DNA of 64,000 bases from Vibrio sp. VB16 (lineage in GTDB: Bacteria > Pseudomonadota > Gammaproteobacteria > Enterobacterales > Vibrionaceae). Of the stretch, positions 43,690 to 51,163 are shown piece by piece. The position numbers and the translations under genes are program-made. Position 1 is the first letter of the stretch. Each line of letters begins with the position of its first letter. The stretch lies in contig NZ_CP087591.1 of the NCBI RefSeq assembly GCF_015594925.2, positions 1,509,119 to 1,573,118 of the forward strand, in the 5' to 3' direction. Under the pieces are notes generated by a model. It had not been told where the DNA came from and did no database searches. It worked only from the letters and a program-made list of their open reading frames with translations.

Positions 43690-44256
43690 ATGTCTACAGA
43701 AGCTACTATGCTTGAACGCTGCGAATCAAAATGTGAGCTTTGCGCTGCAGAAACCACACTCACTCCATACGTTGTTGCTCCTCACTCGCACGTAACAGTT
43801 GATCATGCAATTATGATATGTGACACATGTACCGGACAGATTGATGATCCAGCAACCGTTGATGCTAACCACTGGCGCTGTTTGAACGACAGCATGTGGA
43901 GCCAAGTACCACCGGTTCAAGTGATGGCTTGGCGTCAACTTAAAAACCTTTCTTCTACCGAAGGATGGGCAATGGACCTGCTTGATATGATGTATCTTGA
44001 AGAAGACGTTGCGAAGTGGGCTGAGATCGGCATGGATGATGACGATGAAAAACCACGTGATATTAACGGTGTTGAGCTTAATAAAGGTGACGACGTAACG
44101 GTAACTAAAGACCTTCCTGTTAAGGGGACTAACCAAGTCATCAAACAAGGTACCGTTATACGTGGTATAAGCCTTAGCGACGATCCCAAGCTGGTTTCTG
44201 GTAAAGCAAACGGTCAATCTATGTATGTAATTACCGAGTTCTGCCGCAAAAAATAA
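43690..44256 (+). CDS. phnA: PhnA (YjdM) zinc-ribbon protein
   Basis: A 188-residue protein of the PhnA family. The N-terminal zinc-ribbon region has CESKCELC and later CDTC, and the C-terminal PhnA domain shows DINGVELNKGDDVTVTKDL, GTNQVIKQGTVIRGISL and GQSMYVITEFCRKK. Despite the historic name it is not an alkylphosphonate lyase component; some homologues hydrolyse phosphonoacetate, and most are uncharacterised. Length is that of the long form with a helical middle part (residues 60-115). It is a single-gene unit ended by a terminator at 44283. Confidence 0.9.
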   Translation: MSTEATMLERCESKCELCAAETTLTPYVVAPHSHVTVDHAIMICDTCTGQIDDPATVDANHWRCLNDSMWSQVPPVQVMAWRQLKNLSSTEGWAMDLLDMMYLEEDVAKWAEIGMDDDDEKPRDINGVELNKGDDVTVTKDLPVKGTNQVIKQGTVIRGISLSDDPKLVSGKANGQSMYVITEFCRKK

Positions 44257-44282
44257 GATGTTATTTTGAGCAATAAAAAAGG

Positions 44283-44304
44283 CGCTGATTTAGCGCCGTT
44301 TTTA
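44283..44304. terminator. Terminator between phnA and the P-loop kinase gene
   Basis: GGCGCT and AGCGCC pair with a 5-base loop, flanked by A-run and T-run, so it can act in both directions for the two convergent genes. Confidence 0.83.
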
Positions 44305-44316
44305 TACCTAGAAAAC

Positions 44317-44715
44317 TTAAGAACACACTTCCCATTTTTTCCGCATATTGCTTATTGTGATTCTAGGAACTTGATGGATACTTCCATAATCTTCTTTACA
44401 AACCATTACCTCGAGCACTATGTTGAGCTCCTTTGCCATGTCTCGGTAAGGTTGCATTTCCCAACGCTGTACGAAGGTGTTAGAAACAACGACAGAGTGT
44501 CCATTCAGCAAAGCCTCTCGCACCTCTGTTTGACACCAGTTGTGTGCCTGTGAGAGTTTTTTCGCATCAAAGGAATAGTATCCCCCCTTCTCAACAAAAA
44601 ACATGTCTGTCTCTATGTGCTGAATAGGAGAACTGTATTGCTCAATGATTCGCTTCGCTAGTGTACTTTTACCTGATCCAGGCAAACCACGTATAAGAAT
44701 TAATTTAGTGATCAC
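44317..44715 (-). CDS. Small P-loop kinase-like ATPase
   Basis: A 132-residue protein with an N-terminal Walker A (LILIRGLPGSGKSTLAKRII), a possible catalytic Asp (HIETDMFF), and VVVSNTFVQRWEMQPYRDMA followed by LNIVLEVMVC. This is the layout of small polynucleotide-kinase or N4BP2-like P-loop proteins that phosphorylate small molecules or RNA ends; substrate unknown. It starts at GTG 44715. It is short for the family because the lid region is reduced and it ends soon after the last strand, yet no frameshift is evident. Convergent with phnA. Confidence 0.8.
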   Translation of the reverse strand: MITKLILIRGLPGSGKSTLAKRIIEQYSSPIQHIETDMFFVEKGGYYSFDAKKLSQAHNWCQTEVREALLNGHSVVVSNTFVQRWEMQPYRDMAKELNIVLEVMVCKEDYGSIHQVPRITISNMRKKWEVCS

Positions 44716-44815
44716 TTGACTGTCGCCCGGTTAAAATCATGTCGAATGTTTTAGCACAATTCATTCAGTGTCACCAGTTACCTTGGTTTGCGTGTTGCGT
44801 TGGCGATTAACAGCA

Positions 44816-44849
44816 AAAAGCCCCAAGTACGTCGTGTACTTAGGGCTTA
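44816..44849 (-). terminator. Terminator after the 63-residue hypothetical gene
   Basis: AAGCCCCAAGTAC and GTACTTAGGGCTT make a long stem with one mismatch/bulge and a 5-base loop; on the minus strand it is followed by TTTTTGCTG. Confidence 0.82.
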
Positions 44850-44903
44850 TAACTATTTACTTTAGGTCACAGGATAATACATACCTGCGTGTTAATCATA
44901 CGT

Positions 44904-45095
44904 TTAACGCATGATACCCAAATCTTTTTGCATATGGCTAGAGAGGTCACTTGAGTAGTACGTAGACTCGACTTCGTTGCTTACAAAAAGAATATCTAAA
45001 ATATGAGCAATCAATCCTTTGATATTAACCGCGTAGGTTTTTTTGTCCGTAGAGGTTGGAACAATAAGTGTATTCGCGTGCATTACTTGAGCCAT
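44904..45095 (-). CDS. 63-residue protein of unknown function
   Basis: A small protein I do not recognise: MAQVMHANTLIVPTSTDKKT, then VNIKGLIAHILDILFVSNEV and ESTYYSSDLSSHMQKDLGIM. The middle is moderately hydrophobic but not a clear membrane helix. The ATG has GAGAGG upstream (about 12 bases) and a good terminator follows at 44849, which together support a real, separately transcribed gene. No link to the neighbouring genes is evident. Confidence 0.65.
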   Translation of the reverse strand: MAQVMHANTLIVPTSTDKKTYAVNIKGLIAHILDILFVSNEVESTYYSSDLSSHMQKDLGIMR

Positions 45096-45503
45096 GATAG
45101 CCTCTCTAAATTAATTGTGATTGCTGTTTCTATGTAAGAGATTTTAGGCTGTTTTTTGACATAGTATAAATGACAATAATTACACATTCAGATTAGTTAT
45201 TCTAATGAAACAACAATTTAACAAATTCATCGAAAATAAATTCATTTTTTTTGATTACTGGTCGCATATTACGCAGAATACCTGCATATTTAGAAAATAT
45301 GGCTCTATATACGCCTTTGGTTTTAACAAAAAAATTACATAAAATAACCAGAATATCAATCAACTTTGCCAACTATGGGTTAATTAATTTGATGCAAATA
45401 TTTCAAGTTATTCACAATGTATATCGGTTCAACATATTCGATCAACCATCAACAATGAAGCGCAATCTCGGCGCAATAAAAAAGGAGCCTAAAGCTCCTT
45501 TTT
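45096..45503. other. 408-bp AT-rich gap
   Basis: It lies between the 63-residue gene and the small membrane-peptide gene. An 88-codon plus-strand ORF (45251-45517) has no ribosome site, no recognisable family and runs through a terminator, so it is rejected. Apart from the terminator at 45482 and a presumed promoter for the leftward gene, nothing was identified. Confidence 0.4.
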
Positions 45504-45504
45504 T
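45482..45504 (-). terminator. Terminator after the small membrane-peptide gene
   Basis: AAAGGAGC and GCTCCTTT pair with a 4-base loop, with a T-run on plus and an A-run giving seven or so T residues on minus. It begins right at the stop codon of the 31-codon gene read on the minus strand. Confidence 0.85.
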
Positions 45505-45599
45505 TACATTCCAGTAAGAGGGACATAATAGACGAGTATTGACCACGCCCCAACCCACCCTAATATAACTAGAGTATCGATCCAGTCAGTATTCCACAT
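45504..45599 (-). CDS. 31-residue predicted single-helix membrane peptide
   Basis: A very small gene on the minus strand between the 5'-nucleotidase stop (45689) and a strong terminator. The product begins MWNTDWIDT, has the hydrophobic stretch LVILGWVGAWSILVYYV and ends PLTGM: a short charged head and one membrane-spanning helix. A purine-rich GGAGAG lies seven bases before the ATG, and the stop touches the terminator stem, which is the layout of a real gene. It may share the transcript of the 5'-nucleotidase. I do not recognise a family. Confidence 0.6.
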   Translation of the reverse strand: MWNTDWIDTLVILGWVGAWSILVYYVPLTGM

Positions 45600-45688
45600 A
45601 CACAGCTCTCCGCTTGCTAATGATTAAACTGAGCTATGAACTTACGAAATCATAGCTAACCATTAATAAGCAAAATCAATGCCATAGA

Positions 45689-47428
45689 TTAGTAATTAGT
45701 CAATTTATGTAATTGCTTAATAACGTTATCGAGCCTATCTGGTTGAGATTTAAGCAGTTCAATAAAGCAGTCAGCCATTGATAATTGTGTGACCTCACCT
45801 GCGTCTTCCATATTCAGAAATGCGGTAAAGCCCTCTTTCCCTTTCATTGTGTAGGCAGAAGAGGTACCACAATAGATGGTCTCATCTTCGACCTCTCTCC
45901 AACCACCATCGGTTGACTTGATGTTAAGGTTCGTGACTCTAGATCCTTTTATAGCCGTAAAATCATAAATAAAATCAAGATTATAGCAATAGGGATAGCT
46001 GCCCGTACCTGTACCACTAACACCATTACTAAGCGCATTGTTTATCGCACCCTCTAGTACCAGTGCGAGGTATTTACCTTTTAAATGGTATACCCCAATT
46101 GGTACGGCAAATGGCAATAGTTTTCCGGCAATATCTGCTACAGAAATAGGGCCGGGGCTAAGCGAGGTTCTTACACCACCAGCGTTATGCATTCCGAACT
46201 CTACCGAATAACCAGCGTTGCTCATTGCATGATAAAAAGATTCGGCGACTAAAGGCACGATGTCACTGCCTCCTATTTCATCCGGAATTCTGACATGTCG
46301 AAGCGGTGTTGTTACTCTCCCGATAATCGTTTGTTGCAGTGCTCTCACTTGAGGGATGTATTTATCTTGAAGAATACTCTGTACCGATGGTGATTTCTTA
46401 CAAATCACCACATTAGGGTTGTCCCTAAGACAACTTTGAGCCTTTTTATGCAGATAGTCGGTGTTTACTTCTGACAAACTTGCATCGATACAAAGCCTAC
46501 GCCCCAGCAGAAGTTCGTTACAACCAACAAAACGACTTACTGTTCCATCGGCTTCAAAGTCAATTTCACAATGCCCTATCGCCTGAGCATGCAGACCAGA
46601 ATGAACAATTCGCGTTTGATTGACCATCACACCGTAATCACCATTGTTTTCTAATCCAATGGAAGAGAAGTCTCCTTGTAGTGTATGAGAGTGCCCCCCT
46701 ATAATTAGTGCTATACCGTCTACGTCCTTAGCGAGCTTCAAATCAACGTCTATACCAAGGTGGCTCAACAAAATTATCTTATTTATCCCATTCCGTCTGA
46801 TCGCTAAAACCGTGTTCTGAACCGTTTCAAATGTATCAGAAAAAGGGGTGTCTGCATCAGGATTTGAGATATCGGCCATCTGATCCATGGATACGCCAAA
46901 AATGGCAACAAGCTCACCTTGAACTTCTTTGGTTATCCAATGCGCGGTTTTGAATGGTTCGTTATACGATACGAGATTGGGCTTGTTGTTAAGCGAATGC
47001 GTTTTTTGCTTTGATTCTTTCGATATATCCCAATTTCCTGCGAGAATTGGAAAGTTGATTCTATCTAGAAACTCAGCAACGGGCTGATTTCCCATGTCCA
47101 ATTCATGGTTACCAAGCGCCATCGCATCTATATTTAGCGCATTTAATAGATCGGCATTGGCTTTCCCTTTAAATAGAGAAAAAAAGAGTGTGCCCTGAAA
47201 GCAGTCTCCGGCATGGAAAAACATAAACTCTCTATCGGTTTCGAGTGCTATCTGTCGTAACTCATCAGCACGCGTGGCAATACGTGCAAATCCACCGTTA
47301 CTAACGTAAGGCGAAATGACTTGATTATCTAACCTAAGGTTAAGTTGAAGTGACTGCGGCTCGAAATAAGAGTGGGTATCGTTAATATGCGCCAACATCA
47401 ATCGAATTGGTTTATTTTTTTTCGTCAT
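45689..47428 (-). CDS. Metallophosphatase / 5'-nucleotidase (UshA-like) without signal peptide
   Basis: A 579-residue protein with an N-terminal calcineurin-like phosphatase domain (about 1-300) and a C-terminal 5'-nucleotidase domain (about 350-560). Metal motifs are visible: HINDTHSYFEP, FHAGDCFQG, ALGNHELDMG, LLSHLGID and IGGHSHT. The C-terminal domain has FGMHNAGGVRTSLSPG and the nucleotide-binding aromatic region. Unlike periplasmic UshA it begins MTKKNKPIRLMLAHIND with no leader, so it is predicted to be cytosolic. The substrate is probably a nucleotide or a related phosphoester. It is divergent from the OLD nuclease gene. Confidence 0.92.
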   Translation of the reverse strand: MTKKNKPIRLMLAHINDTHSYFEPQSLQLNLRLDNQVISPYVSNGGFARIATRADELRQIALETDREFMFFHAGDCFQGTLFFSLFKGKANADLLNALNIDAMALGNHELDMGNQPVAEFLDRINFPILAGNWDISKESKQKTHSLNNKPNLVSYNEPFKTAHWITKEVQGELVAIFGVSMDQMADISNPDADTPFSDTFETVQNTVLAIRRNGINKIILLSHLGIDVDLKLAKDVDGIALIIGGHSHTLQGDFSSIGLENNGDYGVMVNQTRIVHSGLHAQAIGHCEIDFEADGTVSRFVGCNELLLGRRLCIDASLSEVNTDYLHKKAQSCLRDNPNVVICKKSPSVQSILQDKYIPQVRALQQTIIGRVTTPLRHVRIPDEIGGSDIVPLVAESFYHAMSNAGYSVEFGMHNAGGVRTSLSPGPISVADIAGKLLPFAVPIGVYHLKGKYLALVLEGAINNALSNGVSGTGTGSYPYCYNLDFIYDFTAIKGSRVTNLNIKSTDGGWREVEDETIYCGTSSAYTMKGKEGFTAFLNMEDAGEVTQLSMADCFIELLKSQPDRLDNVIKQLHKLTNY

Positions 47429-47639
47429 AGTTTCTATATCTACCTTTCATACCCTTGTATGGTAAACCTTCTTCTATGACATTGTAATGAATTCTTAAAA
47501 AGTCATCACCTTGAAGCAAAGTATCGACGAAAATATTTGGTCATTCTCTTTATTATCAAACTATTATAACTAGACAATGGTTATATTCGGGCGCTAATCA
47601 GTATCGTCGTGTAAGCTTAGTATAAAGAGGGAGATGATA

Positions 47640-49280
47640 ATGCAAATACAAAGTATAGAGATCTCTGGATTTAGAGGAATTAGGCGGCTTTCGCTTTCAT
47701 TCGACGAACTAACCACACTTATTGGAGAAAATACCTGGGGTAAATCGTCCCTTCTTGATGCGTTATCTGTCGCTCTTCCTTCCGAACCAGAATTATATCA
47801 ATTCGAGATGCAAGACTTTCATGTTGATTACGCTATTGCTCACCCTCAGACGCAGCACCTGCAAATAGTGATAACTTTTGTTACATCAGTTAAAGGCGAG
47901 GAAAGGGCTGGGCGTTACCGCAAACTCAAACCTATATGGATTGAAGATGAGCAAGGTGATAAAAAAATCATCTATCGAGTCAGTGCCACTCGAGATTTAT
48001 ACAAAATCACGAATCATTGCTGCTTTCTGGACGCAGAAGGTAACAAGATGCAACTGCATCACTCTCAAAAACTTGCTGAAGAGCTCGTAAGTTTACACCC
48101 TGTCATTCGCATTCGAGATTCTCGTCGATTTGACCACAATAAAACGCACGGAAGCGATGATGTAATTAATTCACGGGTAGAACGCCGCATTGAAAACACA
48201 TGCCGTCGATTGCTCGCCATGCCGGGACACGTAAATAAGGCTGAAATGAGAAGCAGCCTTAAGTCAATGGAGAATCTAGTCGAACACTATTTTACATTTA
48301 CCAGTAAAGCAAATCGAGATCCTAGAAAACCAAGGGAGAGTCTGCTTTTTGCCGCCTCTTCTGTTGGTAATAATAATCTGTTGCAGGTTATTGAAGAAAC
48401 AAAAGACTCTCAAACACGGTTACTCGTTCTTGTTTTGCTAAATGCGTATTTGCAAGCCAAGGGGTCAAACAACCTTAGGCGTTGTGCACGACCTATTCTC
48501 GTCATTGAGGACCCAGAAGGACGGCTACACCCTACCCATTTGTCTCGGGCATGGAACCTATTACAACTCGTTCCTACACAAAAGGTATTGACAACCAATA
48601 GCGCTCAGTTACTCGCAGCCGTACCCCTCCATTCGATTAGGCGTTTGATAAGGAAATCTGATAAGACAGTGTCGAAATCGATGTCATCAAAGTTACTGAG
48701 TAAAGATGAGCTAAGGAAGGTCGGATTCCACATTCGATTCCACCGTCCCAATGCCTTATTTGCTCGATGTTGGTTGCTAGTAGAAGGTGAAACTGAGGTG
48801 TGGTTGTTTAATGAACTGGCAAAACTTTGCGGTTACAATCTCGCCGCTGAAGGCGTACAAATTGTCGAGTTTGCTCAATCCGGTCTTAAATCGCTTGTCA
48901 AAGTAGCCAAAGCGTATGAGATCGACTGGCATGTCGTAACCGACGGTGATGCGGCAGGTAAAAAATATGCAAATACCGTACGTTCTTTATTGGATAACGA
49001 CTTAGTTAGGCATAGGTTAACGGAACTACCAGACAAAGATATCGAACACTACTTATATGCCAATGGATTCGAAGCCTTCTTTAAAGACATGATAAAGGTT
49101 CCTCTTGATCATCCAATACCAGCTAATAAGGTGATCTCACGCGTTCTTAAAAAACATGCTAAGCCTGATATTGCATTGGCAATAGTATCGCAGTGTGAAA
49201 ACAAAGGCGCAGAGTGTATACCTTTACTCATTAGGTGGACATTAAAACGCATCATCATCATGGCCAACGGGAACACGTGA
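47640..49280 (+). CDS. OLD-family ATP-dependent nuclease (YbjD-like)
   Basis: A 546-residue protein with an SMC/RecF-type ATPase and a C-terminal Toprim nuclease domain. Walker A is IGENTWGKSSLLDALSVALP; a Walker-B-like ILVIEDPEGRLHPTHLSRAW appears near residue 290, and the Toprim residues are LLVEGETEVWLF (Glu) and VVTDGDAAGKK (DxD) near 380-445. This is the architecture of class 2 OLD-like YbjD proteins; no helicase partner (GajB type) is adjacent, so a Gabija system is not indicated. The ATG at 47640 is chosen because GGGAG is six to seven bases upstream, while ATG 47634 is too close to it. Confidence 0.88.
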   Translation: MQIQSIEISGFRGIRRLSLSFDELTTLIGENTWGKSSLLDALSVALPSEPELYQFEMQDFHVDYAIAHPQTQHLQIVITFVTSVKGEERAGRYRKLKPIWIEDEQGDKKIIYRVSATRDLYKITNHCCFLDAEGNKMQLHHSQKLAEELVSLHPVIRIRDSRRFDHNKTHGSDDVINSRVERRIENTCRRLLAMPGHVNKAEMRSSLKSMENLVEHYFTFTSKANRDPRKPRESLLFAASSVGNNNLLQVIEETKDSQTRLLVLVLLNAYLQAKGSNNLRRCARPILVIEDPEGRLHPTHLSRAWNLLQLVPTQKVLTTNSAQLLAAVPLHSIRRLIRKSDKTVSKSMSSKLLSKDELRKVGFHIRFHRPNALFARCWLLVEGETEVWLFNELAKLCGYNLAAEGVQIVEFAQSGLKSLVKVAKAYEIDWHVVTDGDAAGKKYANTVRSLLDNDLVRHRLTELPDKDIEHYLYANGFEAFFKDMIKVPLDHPIPANKVISRVLKKHAKPDIALAIVSQCENKGAECIPLLIRWTLKRIIIMANGNT

Positions 49281-49301
49281 CGCCAATAATGAGCTAGTTA
49301 C

Positions 49302-49332
49302 AAAAAAGGCACGCAAACTAATCTGCATGCCT
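49302..49332 (-). terminator. Terminator after the DUF1097 gene
   Basis: AGGCACGCA and TGCATGCCT (one G-U type mismatch) form a 9-bp stem with an 8-base loop; on the minus strand it is followed by TTTTTG. Confidence 0.7.
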
Positions 49333-49358
49333 CTAATCAAAAAAACTTATATCGTTTG

Positions 49359-49865
49359 TTATTGGGATGAACGCACCGATTCCACCTGGTTGATAGAGCT
49401 ATATCCGTCTTTTTTTTTCTCTAGTGTCGTTTTAAGCAAAAGACCAGAAGCCTTCATCAAATAACCAAAGATCCCACCGACAATAATAGATGGTACGACA
49501 AGCGTCCAATTACCGTCAGCGGCAAACGTGGCACAAGAACCGATAAATGTGCCTGGAATATAGTTCAACCAAGTCTGTTTAGCTTGAATGCACATCATAA
49601 AAGCCACCAATCCAGTGACAACGTAACCAACTATCTCCATTGAGATTAGATTGGATGCTTCAATGATGACCAAAGCCCAAAACACGCCCGTCATATTAGT
49701 CACCAGGCTTATACCCAATCCTTTTACCCCCTCTTTTGGCGATGCAAAGTAACTTGTGCAACCTAAAAAGCCTGCCCATGTTAACAAGCCTAGGCTTATC
49801 GACAACCAACCCCATATTCCTGATAAAATGCCAGTTGTAATTGCTATTGCAAGTAATACGCTCAT
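49359..49865 (-). CDS. DUF1097-family inner-membrane protein
   Basis: A 168-residue membrane protein with about five helices: LLAIAITTGILSGIWGWLSI, GLLTWAGFLGCTSYFASPK, NMTGVFWALVIIEA, IVGYVVTGLVAFMMCIQ and LVVPSIIVGGIFGYLMKASG. The motif LTWAGFLGCTSYFASP followed by GVKGLGIS is typical of DUF1097 (YcdZ-like) proteins of unknown function. The start is set at ATG 49865 (GGGATC upstream) rather than the alternative codon at 49880. A well-formed CRP-like site lies about 70 bp upstream of the start. Confidence 0.87.
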   Translation of the reverse strand: MSVLLAIAITTGILSGIWGWLSISLGLLTWAGFLGCTSYFASPKEGVKGLGISLVTNMTGVFWALVIIEASNLISMEIVGYVVTGLVAFMMCIQAKQTWLNYIPGTFIGSCATFAADGNWTLVVPSIIVGGIFGYLMKASGLLLKTTLEKKKDGYSSINQVESVRSSQ

Positions 49866-49933
49866 TACTGATCCCGCCAAAAAAAGTTTTATTCATTTAG
49901 GCATGGATAATAGTTGAACATATTCGTCATTGA

Positions 49934-49949
49934 GGTGATTTAGATCACA
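49934..49949. promoter_or_regulatory. CRP-like binding site upstream of the DUF1097 gene
   Basis: GGTGA-TTTAGA-TCACA matches the CRP consensus TGTGA-N6-TCACA at nine of ten positions. Its centre is about 76 bp from the ATG of the leftward DUF1097 gene, consistent with activation by cAMP-CRP, though this is a motif match only. Confidence 0.6.
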
Positions 49950-50041
49950 TATAAATGATACGAATAATTTTACTTGCATCACAAGTGTGACGCAATCGCA
50001 TTTTCAACATATTTAGTTAATTATGTATAATGGTTAATTAA

Positions 50042-50947
50042 TTAAAATACACTCGGTTTACCTTTCATCATTCGCAACCCCTCGCGTCTTATACACGTTG
50101 CAAGTGGATTGTCTGCCATATCTGCTCGCCAAATAAATGAAAGTGTTCTTTCCATTTCTAGCTCAGGTACGTTTAGAGCCACTAAGCTTCCGTTATTTAT
50201 ATGTTTCTCTACGTCTAAATAAGGTAAGCACGTTAGATATGGTCCATTAGCGACCAAACTTCGAAGCACTGGCACGTGTTCATATTCACGCCATACATCG
50301 AGATCGGCAATGAGATGGTGAATGGAGCTATCAAATATTTTTCTGGTACCGGATCCTATCTCTCTTAATACCCATTTGGCTTGTTCTAATTGCGCTAAGC
50401 TGATCGTTTCTCGTTTGGCAAATGGATGATGCGCCGACACCACAACGGTCAAGTGATCTCGGCACCATGTTTCCTGATGGATTCGGTTATCGTCACAACG
50501 CCCTTCAATGATGCCCAAGTCATTCTTGTAACTTAAAACGCTTTCAATTACCCCGTCGGTACTCTTTACCTCTAGGTTTATTCTAATCTCAGGAAAATCG
50601 TTATCAATTGTACTGATGAGCTCTGGTACAAGATGCTCTGCCGGCGTTTGGCTTGCACATAAGCCAATTTCACCACTAATCAAATGTTGTTCTACAAAAC
50701 CAAGCTCTATCTGTTGTGCATCTTGTAATAACTTTTTTGCTTTTGGACGGAGCCACATTCCCCAATGCGTTAACGCCATTCTTTTGCCCTGACGTTCAAA
50801 TAACGGCCTACCTAACATTTTCTCTAATTGAGCAAGAGACATGCTTGTCGCTGACTGTGTTAGAGAGAGTTTATCCGCCGCTAAGCTGACACTGCCGGTG
50901 TGTGCAACTGCTTCGAAAACGGCAAGTTGTTTCAATGAATATCGCAT
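50042..50947 (-). CDS. LysR-family transcriptional regulator
   Basis: A 301-residue LysR regulator. The winged helix-turn-helix is at the N-terminus (YSLKQLAVFEAVAHTGSVSL, AADKLSLTQSATSMSLAQLE, RPLFERQGKRMALTHWG), followed by a ligand-binding domain starting at about residue 90 (GEIGLCASQTPAEHLVP, GIIEGRCDD, LREIGSGTRKIF). It belongs to the CysB/CbbR-like branch by the final motif. ATG 50947 is preferred (GAGG eight bases upstream) over the GTG three codons earlier. It is divergent from the FocA-CBS gene and probably regulates it, as LysR proteins often control a divergent neighbour. Confidence 0.92.
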   Translation of the reverse strand: MRYSLKQLAVFEAVAHTGSVSLAADKLSLTQSATSMSLAQLEKMLGRPLFERQGKRMALTHWGMWLRPKAKKLLQDAQQIELGFVEQHLISGEIGLCASQTPAEHLVPELISTIDNDFPEIRINLEVKSTDGVIESVLSYKNDLGIIEGRCDDNRIHQETWCRDHLTVVVSAHHPFAKRETISLAQLEQAKWVLREIGSGTRKIFDSSIHHLIADLDVWREYEHVPVLRSLVANGPYLTCLPYLDVEKHINNGSLVALNVPELEMERTLSFIWRADMADNPLATCIRREGLRMMKGKPSVF

Positions 50948-51015
50948 TAAATCCACCTCAAAAAAACTTTTTCAAAAGAATGATCGTTCGTGTCAATTAT
51001 TGTATATCAATTTCT

Positions 51016-51041
51016 TTGATTATATTAATAAATATTATCAA
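51016..51041. promoter_or_regulatory. 26-bp near-perfect palindrome between LysR and FocA-CBS genes
   Basis: TTGATTATATT and AATATTATCAA are inverted repeats matching at 10 of 11 positions around a 4-bp centre. The site lies about 70 bp from the LysR start and 123 bp from the FocA-CBS start. It is a candidate operator for the LysR protein; its A/T composition makes chance symmetry possible. Confidence 0.5.
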
Positions 51042-51163
51042 TTTTACTACTACATGTTCCGGCCCTTATTCTTATATCAACACAACGCCACAGTGCAATT
51101 TACGAATTCAATTTTTATTAAGAATAAATGGGAACGACATGAAAACAATACAAGGAGGAAGAA

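Noticed and set aside
43726..44217. 163-codon minus-strand ORF opposite phnA
   Set aside because: Shadow of phnA; cysteine/histidine pattern and composition come from the antisense reading of the real gene.
45251..45517. 88-codon plus-strand ORF
   Set aside because: No ribosome site or family resemblance, and it reads through a strong terminator belonging to the opposite-strand small gene.
47640..49280. Gabija defence system
   Set aside because: OLD-family nuclease without an adjacent UvrD-like helicase; neighbours are metabolic genes.
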